Assembly (NCBI GenBank): GCA_023212725.1
Contig: JALBYF010000063.1
Span: 1-64,000, forward strand
Source of the DNA: Tranzscheliella williamsii
Lineage: Eukaryota > Basidiomycota > Ustilaginomycetes > Ustilaginales > Ustilaginaceae
DNA: 64,000 bases
Reading direction: 5' to 3'
In this document: piece by piece, positions 9,414-20,100 of the stretch
Numbering within the stretch: the first letter of the stretch is position 1
Layout of the letters: the number at the start of each line of letters is the position of its first letter
Notes under the pieces: model-generated
Database searches by the model: none
What the model saw: only the letters and a program-made list of their open reading frames with translations
Told to the model about the DNA's origin: nothing
Translations under genes and position numbers: made by a program

Positions 9414-10266
9414 AGGCGGTAACGGGCAGGAAGAGGCAATGTGGCACTGATCTGATACGAAGTGGTTGAGAGCAAGGATGTGGGATTGGGATGATGAGGT
9501 TTCTGACAACTCCTGGGCCCCACCAAATTAGGTTTCCGCGCATCAATATGCACAAGTACGCTTTGGCGCCGCCGCACGGCCCCTCTGCCTTAGCCTCATA
9601 TCACTGTCCCATTGGCAGCCGCATGACGGTCGCAACTCACTTGATCACACTCTTGACCGATGAGATGCCCGCACGGCTGCCTCACTCACACTGCCACACT
9701 AAGTTAATGCTCAACTCTCACGCTCATACTCACGCTCACACTGGCGCTCACGCTCGCACTCACACTCAGGCTCACGCACAATCTCGCTCTCACTCACTTC
9801 CATTTCACGAATTGAATCATACTCAAGCTGTAAACTCACCACTCAGTGACTGCCAAGCATGCCATGGAATACGCGACAAGAACTCAGCACTCGAGCCAAG
9901 GCCATGTCCAGGCTCTCGCCTTTGTTCTTGCGTGTAAGAAAGGAACCTTAGTCTGGACTATTCTCATCACATCCAGCTGCAGACACGATTTATGTCGGCC
10001 AGAACCAGACCTATCAAGGTCCATAACCGATATGCTTTTTTGGAAATAGGCCCTGACGTGGCTGTCGGTCCGCCTTTGCCTTTTTCCATGCGGCTCTCAA
10101 ATGTGGAGGACCGCATATCCGTGATCCGTGATATGGATTGGTGATGGACCGCCTAGCCACGGACTGCGCTTACCTATGTGCGCTCCGAGCAAATGAGCAA
10201 GGCTATTTCTGGCTGTTTCGTCTTGCCTCACAGCCCAGTTCCGGGACGACCCGGCTTATTCTCGAA
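9414..10266. other. Intergenic region between divergent AGO and DUF2461 genes
   Basis: 853 bp between two divergently transcribed genes, holding both promoters. It contains the CTCACG/CTCACA repeat annotated separately. In-frame ATGs at 9507-9509 (AGO) and 10138 (DUF2461) could extend either protein, but the added residues look like leader sequence. Confidence 0.5.
9710..9800. repeat. Imperfect CTCACN hexamer repeat
   Basis: Around 12-14 degenerate copies of CTCACG, CTCACA or CTCGCA in a row, in the AGO/DUF2461 divergent promoter. Low-complexity DNA, about 90 bp. Confidence 0.7.
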
Positions 10267-11661
10267 ATGAGCTCTCGAACCAGCTCACGACGAGTTAGCG
10301 GGCAGCGGCAGAGTTACCGAGAGGCGTCGGCGTCGGAAGACCAGGGCGCATCGAGCGACGGAGGTACGGAGGACGAGTACGCGGACGACGCGGCTAGTGT
10401 GGCATCCGTGGGCGAGCTGGAGGGGGACGAGATGCAGGCGAGCGAGGAAGAGGGGTCGGCGAGCGGCGGTGCGCGGAAGCGCAAGCCGGCGGCTCTGCGT
10501 CGCGGCTTACCGTCGAAGCGGGTGCGAGGTAGCGCTGGCGATGCGCGCCGCGGCGGCGAGGCGGAGGGGTGGCAGCCGGGCGTGACACGCGTGGTGGCGA
10601 CGCTGGTCGGCGCGCCGCAGTCCGGGCACGTGCCCGCGGGACAGATCAGCGCGAACCTGCTCGACTTCCTGCGCCAGCTGGCGCTGCACAACGACCGCGA
10701 CTGGTTCGCCCGCCACGACGCCGTCTACCGCTACGCCTGGCACCACTTCTGCCAGTTCACCCAGGCGCTCATGGACGACCTGACCGACAAGGTCGACCCC
10801 ACCATCCCTTGGCTCCCCGTCAAGGATGTCGTCTACCGCATCTACCGCGACGTCCGCTTCTCCAACGACAAGACCCCCTACAAGACCAACTTTATGGACT
10901 CCTTCTCCCGCGCCGGCCGCAAGGGCCCCTACGCTGGCTACCACTTTGTGCTCAAGCCCGGCGGCCACTCCTTCTTCGCTGCCGGGCGCTGGCAGCCCGA
11001 GCGCGACGCCCTCACCGCCATCCGGAACCACTTTCTTCAAAACACAGAGCAGGCTGCCACGCTCAAACGTCTCGTCCTCGACCCGGTATTTATACAGTGG
11101 TATGGCAAGCCCAAGCAGGATGCCAGGGCGAGCGGCAAGCGCAGCAGCCTCTGGGGCGGCGACGACGAGCTCAAGCTGGCGCCCAAGATCGACGGCGTCG
11201 ACAAAACTCACCGCGACATCCACTGGCTCAAGCTGCGCTCCTTCTCCGCCGTCCACCAGTAAGTGTGGTCGCAGGATGCATTGCCGAAAGGTGACGTGGT
11301 CTAACCTGCTCTCCGCTGCATTTCCCGTCCGTGCTGACAGCTTCCCGGACGACGAGGTGCTCCGGCCCGACTTCCGCGACCGCCTGGTCGAGCTGGCCCG
11401 CGTCTCTGAACCGCTTGTTACTCTGTACGTTGATTCTGCCCTTTCTGCGTGTCGCCGCGCTTCCAGCCGCCCCCTACTGACGCGCGTGCTACCGCCAGGC
11501 TGAACGAAATGGTGTCGCCGGACCCGCCGCCTCCGCCTCCATCTGAAGACGAGGCCGAGGACGTCGTCAGCGGAGACGAGGACGACGTGGGCGACGACGG
11601 GGAGGACGAGGACGGGGAGGACGAGGACGGGGAGGACGGGGAGGACGAGGACGAGGAGTGA
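10267..11661 (+). CDS. DUF2461 (TIGR02453) family protein with acidic C-terminal tail
   Basis: Three exons: 10267-11258, 11341-11424 and 11499-11661. Both introns have GTAAGT/GTACGT donors and CAG acceptors, and the phases agree. The ATG at 10267 (MSSRTSSRR) is preferred; an in-frame ATG at 10138 would add 43 leader-like residues. The first ~90 residues are Ser/Glu/Arg-rich and probably disordered. The DUF2461 core follows: LLDFLRQLALHNDRDWF, YRIYRDVRFSNDKTPYKTNF, GYHFVLKPGG and FFAAGRWQPERDAL. The protein ends in a 35-residue Asp/Glu/Gly tail encoded by a short tandem repeat. The core is widespread in bacteria and fungi and has no assigned biochemical function. A chromatin or nuclear role would fit the acidic tail but is only inference. 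Confidence 0.85.
11575..11658 (+). repeat. Tandem GAGGACGAGGACGGG-type coding repeat
   Basis: A roughly 15-bp unit repeated with variation, encoding the acidic EDEDGED tail of the DUF2461 protein. Likely prone to length variation between strains. Confidence 0.7.
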
Positions 11662-11938
11662 AATAGCGCCGCGTAGAACAGTGTAAAGTAGCAACAATCA
11701 CATCGATACCCCTTCCGCAGCGCAAGAGAAGGGAGCACGGATGCGTACCTCTGGCTTCCTGCACCGAGCCGCGAATGGCGGGCTTGGCCCATGCCACGGT
11801 GAAACAGTTGGACGGGGCAATGCAGAACACGAGGATAGAGTTGATCACGAGTGTGACAAGGCGCTCTCTAATGGTACAGTGTGAGGCTGGGCAGCGGTAG
11901 CGGCGCGATGCGGAGGCAGCGGTGGAGCGTCGGTGGGA

Positions 11939-12612
11939 TCAGAGCTTGACGACGCGCGTGCCGTCGCGGTCGATGACACGAATGGTGAAGGTGCCGAGGT
12001 CGACGATGAAGCGCTGCTTGAGCTCGTCGACACATCTGCGGAGGAGGTCGAGGCCCTCGTCGAGCGACATGTCGGGGCGGTGGTAGCGGTCCATGGTCGA
12101 CATGGCGAAGAAGGCGCCGTAGCCATGAGCTGCATACGGCACGGTGGCCAGGGTGCCGAGATAGTCGATCCAGTAGAGCGCAGGTTCCGAGCTGGGTAGG
12201 TCAAACCCGCCGAGCAGCAGGTTGACCTGGTACGGATTCCTGGAGCGCAACGATTCCGCGAGCTGCTTGCGGATCCATGCGGCGGCCGCCTTGGGCCGCA
12301 ACTCAACGTGATGTCTAAATGCAAACATCCGAGCAGGCGCCATATGCGGCGGTCAGCAAACGCGAGATGGGCCGAAAAAAGGCGGGCTATGTGGAACACT
12401 TACCGGATGCCGTAGAGCCGCAAGTTGCGTTCCAGCCAGTCAGAGAACTGCAGCGTGTCTCCTGGCTCGCCGGAATATGTCATGACCAAGTGTTTGCTGA
12501 GCTCCTTCTGCTTGTCTACATCGCTCTTCATCTTGACGATCGAACGGGCCGCATTCGAGTCCGATGCAATGATGGTGTAGCCCTTACCGGTGATCCCAAA
12601 AGAGCACTCCAT
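11939..12612 (-). CDS. PRE1: 20S proteasome subunit beta-4 (PSMB2/Pre1)
   Basis: Two exons on the minus strand, 12612-12404 and 12314-11939, joined through a GTAAGT...TTTAG intron; the phases fit and give 194 aa. The N-terminus MECSFGITGKGYTIIASDSN matches the PSMB2/Pre1 type. The core includes LRSRNPYQVNLLLGGFD, ALYWIDYLGTLATVPYAAHG and YGAFFAMSTMDRYHRPDMS, with C-terminal RFIVDLGTFTIRVIDRDG. There is no propeptide or N-terminal catalytic Thr, as expected for this non-catalytic beta ring subunit. Length is close to the usual ~200 aa. The gene is convergent with the DUF2461 gene (277 bp apart) and divergent from MIS12. Confidence 0.95.
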
Positions 12613-13159
12613 CCTGGGCGACTTGTATTTAGTACCGAGCTGGGAGAGGTCACGACGCGGGGCTGGTTAAGCGGCCAAGAGATCGGCAGCGAGGCAGAGC
12701 CACGAGCTGGGGCAAGAGAAGCGGTAGAAGTGCGCTGACGGTTTCGCCGTGTTCAGGTCCGGTCCGGCAAGTCGAGCCAGTGGTTCGCTACTACTGTCTG
12801 CAGCTGGCTAGTGGCAGCGGTGGAGTTGGGGGAGATTCTTGTTGTACTACGGACAGCAACGACGGTGATGATAAGATGAAGTGGACAGGAAGCTGTCTCC
12901 TGACCAGAGTGGCACTTGCGCAACCTCAGACGCTGTTACTTTCAAGACGCTTGCGAATGTGGAGTGATCGGATGCGAGGTAACGACAGTTGCAGATCTAA
13001 CATGTCTATCTGAATCCCACCGCCCCACCTCTCCAAGACGCGTGGGAAGGAGGCGAGCTGTGTTGCTCGACGCGCCCGGAAGCTGGCGGGCATAAGTGAA
13101 CAGTCGGGGCACGTACTCTCTGCACCACCATCCTGCACGACGGCACATCTAGCGAAGCC
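12613..13159. promoter_or_regulatory. Divergent promoter region PRE1 / MIS12
   Basis: 547 bp between two divergent starts. I looked for a proteasome-type control element and recognised none. No coding frame here is convincing. Confidence 0.45.
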
Positions 13160-14349
13160 ATGCCTGCCTCTCGACGGTCCTCTCAGGCAGCCACGACGGG
13201 GACAGCGGTGGGCAGCGCCGCGCCGGCTGCGTTGCTGGACAGCACCGACGCGACAACCGCAGCCGCTGGCGGTGTGGAACCGGCGTCGAAAGGCAAGGAG
13301 AAGATGCGCGCGGGCGCGGCGGACAAGAAGGACGAAGCGTCGACGGATGCACACATCGAGCTGCTGACGGAGCATTTCGGCTTCAACCCCAAGGCGTTCA
13401 TCGACGCGCTGGTGTATTTGGCCAACGAGCATCTGTACAAGATTGCCGAGCAGTTCGAGCTGGTTGTGCTGCACGAGCTCAAGGGGGTCCAGGGCGGCGA
13501 CCTGGAGGCGGAGCAGGGCGTGCATGCCGTGCTGACGCTCATGGAGAACGCGCTGGACCACACGCTCGACACGTTTGAGCTCTACTGTCTCCGGTCTGTC
13601 TTCGGCATCCGCACGCGGCAGGCGCGGTACATGACGCTGCGCCACCACCGGGGTCTCGACCTGCGGAGCCAGAGCGACAAGGAGAAGGCTGCAGCTGCGG
13701 CTGCGAAGGCGGGCGGGGGGCGGAAGAGCGATGCGGGCGCGCCGGTGCCCGTGTCGGCGAGCGAGACGAGCTACCAGCTTGGCGAGACGGAGGACTCGCT
13801 GAAGCGGAAGATCGCTGCGGTAAGTGGGAGGATGCTCTGCCGCGCGTGCCGGGGTTGCGATACTGACGTGCGCTGTTTTGGTCGTGGTAGGCGAATGCGA
13901 CGCAGCACAAGCTGCTGCTTGCGCAGGCGGCAGCGGAGCGGAGTCTGGCGCGCGCGCGCGAGCTGGCGGAGCGGTTTGCGCCGCTCCTCGCCGGTGTCCA
14001 GGGCAGCGGCGTCGGGCTGGGCTCGCTCGGCGCACACGCCCGCAAGCTCACCGCCGACACCACCCCCCTCATCACCGCCCTCGCCACCCTCCGCAGCTCA
14101 GACCCCCTCGGCGCCCCCCTCCACGCTCCCCCCCTCTCCCCCCAGCCCTCCGACTCCCTCCGCTCCTGGCAGCGCGGCCGCGAACCCTACCTCGCGTGGC
14201 ACGCTGACCGCATCATCGCCAACTCCAAACGCACACCCATCCCAGACCCTCCCCCTTCCCCCGACAGAACCCCAAAGCGCAAACGCACCCCCTCCGCCCC
14301 CCCCTCCCGCCGCCGCACCCCCGCCACCGCCTCCCGCACCCGCAACTGA
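13160..14349 (+). CDS. MIS12: Kinetochore MIND-complex subunit Mis12/Mtw1
   Basis: Two exons, 13160-13819 and 13891-14349. The GTAAGT donor at 13820 and GGTAG acceptor at 13890 make a phase-0 join giving 372 aa. Reading through the intron gives a longer but spurious frame. The N-terminal block LLTEHFGFNPKAFIDALVYL, then LANEHLYKIAEQFELVVL and LENALDHTLDTFELYCLRSVF-like sequence, are typical of Mis12/Mtw1. Exon 2 encodes a helical stretch (KLLLAQAAAERSLARARELA) and SWQRGREPYLAWHADRII near the end, resembling the conserved fungal C-terminal motif. A basic Pro/Arg-rich tail of ~40 residues follows. The protein links centromeric chromatin to the Ndc80 complex. It is divergent from PRE1 and convergent with the hydroxylase-family gene. 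Confidence 0.88.
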
Positions 14350-14612
14350 CCAAACCCCTCCGCTTTCTGTACTCGTACTCGCCAGTCCCGTTGTATACCC
14401 TTCCATACCGTCTGCCACCCAACCACAAGCGCCACCGGAGCAACACAAGCACAGACTCCGAACGGCCAACCGACAAGCTAGGAGATTAGTAATACGTTAC
14501 ATGGTATAAGGGCACGAGAGCAGCACGGGCGTACGATACGATGGTAGCCTTATCAGAGACGAGCCATTGAGGGACAAGGGAGGGATGTGAGGGAACGGAA
14601 GAATGCTGCGGG

Positions 14613-15815
14613 TTACATGCTGAAGACGCCGACTTCGTGGGTCTCGCGGCGCGGGTCGACGGTGCCGAAGAGGCGGTCCCAGACGCGGGTCTGCTTGCCG
14701 TAGTTCATGCCGGCCTTGCCGTAGAGGTGGTGGTTCTGATGGTCCTCGACGCACAGCTCCATGCCGAAGGGGGCGAGCACGTAGCCGAGAACGGGGTGAG
14801 GCCAGTAAGCGCGAATGCCCGAGTGGCCGAGCGCCTCGACATAGAGCGTGTAGCAGACGGTGAGCCAGAGCTCGATGAAGGACATCTTGGGCGAAACGGC
14901 GGTGGCGAGGAAGGGGACGATAAAGATCTCGAGAACCTCCTGGTAGTCATCGGCAAGGATAGAGAGGATGGGCGTGGGATGCTTCGTGGCATGGTGCTGG
15001 CGGTGGATCCACCAGAGCGAGTCAAACTCGTGACACGATCGGTGGTAGAGGTAGAACCAATAGTCGAGCGCAATCTCCCACCAGCCGATCTTCAACGGCG
15101 TAGCCCAGGAGAGCCCTTCGAAAACATTGGTCATGTCTCCACGCCAGGCAATAAGGAAAGGTCCAAGAGTTCGGAAGATGGTGTAGATAAAGATGGATTG
15201 GCCGAGATGGTTGACGTGCTTGTCGTCAACCATGTCTCGACCACGGTTCTGCTCGTCGAGGCAGCCATATTCTTCCATATAGCGATGCAGGCGGTTGATC
15301 ATGAGATAGGCGAAGAGCATGAAAGCAAAGTGGTACAAGAGCCATGCAGGCGCCCAATGCATCTGGTGATCCGGCAGGACGTAATTCCAGGCGGTGTGGA
15401 TGAGCGGGGCGACAGAAGCCGCCGAGAGAATGAAAACATTCTCAGGGGTCATCGGTCGGTGCGGGGGAGGACCTCGAAGCTTCTGGGAGGCGTCTCTTCG
15501 CTCGTACACGATGGGGGGCGCGAGATCGAGCGAGGCGATAAACTCCCACAGCGTCCGTTCCTTCCAGTGCTTGAGATGCCATGTGGTTTTAGGGCGGACG
15601 CCATAGACCTTGTCAAAGCCTTTGCCCGTCTTGGGGTCGGTGGCAATAGCCTTATCGCCGAAGCCGCCGGGGGCCTGTGGCGCAGGTTCGTCACAGGCAT
15701 TGTCTGGTGCGATGGATGGATTATCGGTGTCAGTGAGCTTCTGGTCCCCCATCGACGGCCTTGTCGAAGGAGCGACGCCCGCTTCCTTTGGAATCTCCGC
15801 AGCGGCGGTGGCCAT
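14613..15815 (-). CDS. Fatty acid hydroxylase / sterol desaturase superfamily membrane protein
   Basis: Intronless, 400 aa, ATG at 15813-15815. The first ~75 residues are polar. Hydrophobic segments follow at about 125-175, 205-225 and 295-350. The di-iron histidine boxes are visible: H258-RSC-H262, H271-RQ-H274-H275, H331, and H359-QN-H362-H363. This is the HX3H ... HX2HH ... HX2HH pattern of integral-membrane non-haem di-iron oxygenases, a family that includes the C4-sterol methyl oxidase, C5-sterol desaturase and sphingolipid C4-hydroxylase types. The substrate cannot be assigned. The protein is longer than Erg25 or Sur2 and does not clearly match either, so an ER lipid hydroxylase of unknown substrate is the safest call. 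Confidence 0.85.
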   Translation of the reverse strand: MATAAAEIPKEAGVAPSTRPSMGDQKLTDTDNPSIAPDNACDEPAPQAPGGFGDKAIATDPKTGKGFDKVYGVRPKTTWHLKHWKERTLWEFIASLDLAPPIVYERRDASQKLRGPPPHRPMTPENVFILSAASVAPLIHTAWNYVLPDHQMHWAPAWLLYHFAFMLFAYLMINRLHRYMEEYGCLDEQNRGRDMVDDKHVNHLGQSIFIYTIFRTLGPFLIAWRGDMTNVFEGLSWATPLKIGWWEIALDYWFYLYHRSCHEFDSLWWIHRQHHATKHPTPILSILADDYQEVLEIFIVPFLATAVSPKMSFIELWLTVCYTLYVEALGHSGIRAYWPHPVLGYVLAPFGMELCVEDHQNHHLYGKAGMNYGKQTRVWDRLFGTVDPRRETHEVGVFSM

Positions 15816-17113
15816 GTTGGTAACGGGTAGTATGAACTACTTGTTCGCAGATATGTGGGGATAAGGACAGCACAGAGAGGAACGCAAGGTTGCTGGGGGT
15901 GTAAGTCGACAAGAGTTAGAAGAAAAGCAATCTGGTGGCGACAAACCAAGTGGAGGGTATATATAGTCTCTGCCTAAAAGCATGAGGCTGTCGGCACAAA
16001 GGGCAAGGGCAAGGAGGAGTGCAGGCTTCCACGGACTCACGCTGGAACGAAATGTTTTCAGCTGCCGCATGCACGAGCGCAATGGCTACAGTAGACGGAT
16101 TCATGATGGTTGATTTCTGTGGCAAGACAGCGTAGACAGCCTAGTGCGAGTCTAGGTGCGGGGATGGAACCGACGAGAACTGTATGGTGAAAGACAGCCA
16201 AGCAGGGCTAAGCGAGCTGAGGCACAAAGGCGGCTGCTGAACTGCGCTCTGTTCTGCGATCAGTACGGATCTCCAGGTGGACCTACATTCATGATTGGAA
16301 ATGCGGCATTCCCCAACCAGTGTTGAGTGTAAGTGGTGAAATTGAGAATTGTGAATGATCGGATGCAGAGATGCGACGTCAGAGCCGCTCTGCCGTAATG
16401 ACGCTGACTACAAACTGGGGCTTGAAAGTCGCGGATCCTGAACCGCTCTTCGATTCATGAAAGCGGGGGGAACGCCGTTTCTATACTGAAGTGACCACTG
16501 AGGTGCCTATTGACATGGTTATAGACTAGTTTTGGTTGATGCATGAATTACAAACGGCTCAAGGTCCCGAGATGCTTGAACGTGAAAACAGGCACGCGAC
16601 GGCAGAACTGATGTAAGCCCTTTCGGTGATTGTTGTGGTTCCGCTGCAATCCACATGCGCCTAATTGGTGGTGACTAGGGTGGGTACCGCACGCGCGCTA
16701 GGTTTGCTGCTACCCACCCTAACGGATAAGACCAAAATTCGATGCAAATGCAACAAAACGGTGGTAACCTAATGCCGCAACGCTAGACACACGAATGGGG
16801 GAAAGCGTCTCGTACGGCATAAACTGTGGCTTGTACCCCACAAAGTGTTTGTTCAATGCAACATTCGAGGTGTAGGCGTGCGAGCGCAGTAACGTCATCG
16901 AATTGCTTTCCAAAGCGCGTTCCCACCAAGAAATCTCCGCAGCTGGCCGCGAATTGCCCTTTGATGCCGGCTTAGGATGTCACATGGCGTATGCGGTCGA
17001 CGCTGCAGATAAAAGCGCCGGCGCAACCAGGAGAAAGGAAAGTGTCGACTCGCATCGCTACTTATGTCGCGCAGAGAGCAGAGATGCTCCTGCAGCTTGC
17101 GTGGCGTCAACCC
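15816..17113. other. Intergenic region between TEL1 stop and the hydroxylase start
   Basis: 1298 bp, mostly promoter/leader of the hydroxylase-family gene (15816 upward) plus the TEL1 3' region. It contains a perfect 11-bp inverted repeat, annotated separately. Short open frames exist, but none has a domain, a good start context or the high GC3 of neighbouring genes. Confidence 0.5.
16676..16721. repeat. Perfect 11-bp inverted repeat with 24-nt loop
   Basis: TAGGGTGGGTA at 16676-16686 is mirrored by TACCCACCCTA at 16711-16721. It could form a GC-rich hairpin in DNA or RNA, or be a paired binding site. No flanking duplication or transposase was seen. Confidence 0.7.
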
Positions 17114-20100
17114 TTAGAGTGCTGCCTGCCATCCGTGGAAGATGGCTGACAGATGTCCAGCGTCCATCGCCTGTTGGATCAGGTCGTTGACCGTGTACTC
17201 AACGCTCAGCGAGGTTGAGAGTTTCGACAGGACCGAAGTGACCGCCCGGTCTGCACTCAGTTCCGCCGTGTCCAATCCCACAAATCCGCCATGATTGCCT
17301 CTGTTTTCGCCCTTGCTCACACTGGGCGCCGGTGCTCTGGTCGCTGACCGCTCCGACCCCTCTAGGCTCGCTGCAGGTAGTGTCTCTCCGTCCGACTCTT
17401 GCGCCCGGAGCACTTTGATCGGATTCGACGTCCAGGCAAACAGCGGGTCATGCCTGAACACCTCCAGCACCGTCTTGATAACGTCCTGATGAGCCCGCAA
17501 CACGCGCAGCGTTTCCTCGCAGCATCGTCGGAACGTACCCTCTACCCCGTTCATCCCCATCCCATCTACAATGTCCCGTGTAAGACGGAAGGGTACCAGT
17601 TCCGGAATGGGTAGTAGCTTGCCCTGGTCAAAGGCCACGCCAAAATCAATGTGAACAAGCTCGCCGCTCTGCTTGTCCAGTAAGATGTTGGACACATGTC
17701 GGTCGCCCAATCCAAGGATATGTCCGACGATCGAGTTGGTCGCAACGCTTCGAGTGTATCTGAGCCTCGTGGCGAACCAGTGGCGCGGAACCTTTTGCGT
17801 CTCGGTGAAAAAGTACCGTAAGGCAGGGCGCATTTGCTCGCAGACATCCAGGAAAACGTCGAGCTTATCCGAGGCCGGCAATGATTGCGCTTCACGAAGC
17901 TTGTTGCGTGCTTGAGCCGGTGAAAGATCCTTGGGCCGGTACTTGGCATGCATTGCCATCAGAACCTCGCCGAGTGGCATCGTGTTGACGACAAACTCCA
18001 GTAAGCCACACTGTGGGCCGAGCGGAATAACGCAATAGGTGCGCACCAGCAGGTTCCTCTCCCGCGTGCGACGGTCGCTCTCAAGTAGGCCATTCACCAT
18101 TCGAAACACCTGCTGCATGACAGCGTCTTGTCGCAGGTCGTCGTCGCGCTTGAAGAGCTGCTTGTAGCGTTGCCCGTCGCTGCCGATACACTCACTGATC
18201 TTCGGTAGATGGATACCTCCTGCGGTGGTGAACGTCTCACTGTACCTCGCAATCGCAACAAAAGTTTTGTACTGACAAGTGTGATCAATGTCTAGATCCG
18301 CGGTTGCAACGGGCACGTCGACGTTTTTTAGTTTTGATAGCCTCAACTCTCCGGACGGCGGAATGCGCAATGATCCTTTCCTAACGGCACCGTTTGACTG
18401 GAAGTATCGTTCGGGTCGAGAAGTCAAGTCAAACTCTGCCCACTCGACGTACGAAATACAGACTTCTTCGAACGCCTTGATTCTCTTGCTCAGTGTCGCT
18501 TGTTTCTTGACTTGATTCCAAATCTTTTCTGCCGCCGTGGACCGTAGCTCTTGCTGAGACAGTGGCGGCTGAGCTGCGATGGTTTGTGAGCGCCTCGAGG
18601 CACCACGTTGCATCGCTGCCCTCATGTCCGCACCAGTTTTAACAAGTGCGAAGATTGCATAAAGCGTATGGAACGGATGATCTCGCGACATACGAAGCAG
18701 CAGGTTTGATAAAATCGCCTGAAAGCCATCCGAAGTCGCCTGTTGCTGGTCATCGGACAGTCTCGCCGACAGTTGATGCATTAAAGGCACGAATTTCCGC
18801 GAAGGGATCGCGGAGAGGCAGGATGCCAGCACGCGATTCAACTCGCGGTCGGCAGCGAACTCGAACCAAAGCGATATGAGGCGTGATACAGCATCGCCAT
18901 GATCGTCGGAGGTGGACAGAGCTCGCCCATACATAACCACGCTTCGGCGCAGGAAAAGTGTCCTTGACGCTTCCAGATCTTTAAGATGCGCTACGTCTTG
19001 GCGCAAGATCTTTTCCGCTTGCCTCTGAAACTGTAGCAGTTTCTGCTTCTCGGTCTTCGACATCGTCCGGTCATATTCCTCCTGGTTCTGCGCGATTTCT
19101 TCTCGACGACGCTCTATGTAGAGCTGAAGCCGTCCAATTTCGGCTACGTTGGAACTTCTGTAGTGATCTTCCGCGAACTTCGCCCATTTGTATGCTATTG
19201 TGGATTGCTCGACCGGCGCACTCTGCTCCCTACCAAAGCGCGCCGATTTGGTCAAACTTAGTGCCGGTTCAAAGAGCTCTTTGTCAATTTCCCTCGGTAT
19301 TTGGGATCTAGCGGTCGCTCTCCATTGCGCCAATGTAGACAGCAGCATCGCTTTGCGGTGTCGTTCCTTTGCAGGCGAACCGGCGGCCGCAGTGACGCTA
19401 TCTGAGACGCGCGAGAGGAGATGCATCGCCGACGTGTGCTCGCCCTGCTCCCACAGAACAGCCGCAAACTCTTCCTGCGCAACGTTGGCGTCGTCATTTA
19501 GCTCAGCCTCGATGAGTTGAGCTCGCGTAGTGGCGTTAATTGCAGTCTGTAGCTGTTCTTGATCCCTAGCCCGGGAACTGAGGACAACAAGCACTGATCT
19601 TTCCAGCTTGGCCATCTCTTCGGCACATGGCTCCATCAGGTCCCCTATCTGTTTAGCTCGTGTTCTCCTACGAGCTGCTTGAAGAATTGACTGACGCGCT
19701 GTTAGCACTTTCTCGGCCAGGTCGAAGGTTTCGGGAACGCCTAGGTGCAGCCAAAAGCCTCGAAAATGTGACACGGCCTCGTCCACGCCAAATTTCGACG
19801 ATATCTTGCGCCAATCTTGTACTTGTCTTAGGGCGAGTAAATCACCCTGGGCCATCTGAAGCTTGGAGGCGCTTTCCGCGGTCAGAGAAACCAGACTCTG
19901 TAGTTGGACTCTGAAGGCCCTTTCGAGCTGAGCGTCAATATCTTGCTCCATACTCGCCTGGTGCAGCGCCTTGAGCACCGAAGTTACAGTGTCTTCGGCA
20001 ATGATAGAGGCGGATTGCAAGCCAGGAACATCCCATGAAGTATAGCCTGTAGTCTCTGCTGAATATCCATCTGCTGAGTCGTTCCAAGCATTTGGCTGCC

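Noticed and set aside
10507..11697. 396-codon minus-strand frame
   Set aside because: Antisense of the DUF2461 exons and introns; Val/Leu-rich low complexity produced by the GAGGAC repeat.
12926..14035. 369-codon minus-strand frame
   Set aside because: Antisense of MIS12; Arg/Ala-rich with no domain, and the plus strand has a phase-consistent spliced gene.
13820..14509. Continuation of the MIS12 frame past 13819 to 14509 as coding
   Set aside because: The GTAAGT donor at 13820 and GGTAG at 13890 shift to a frame that recovers the conserved C-terminal GREPYL-W motif; the unspliced tail is Ser/Pro nonsense.
14637..15830. 397-codon plus-strand open frame
   Set aside because: Exact antisense of the hydroxylase-family gene, whose histidine boxes are intact on the minus strand. 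High GC3 keeps the opposite frame open.
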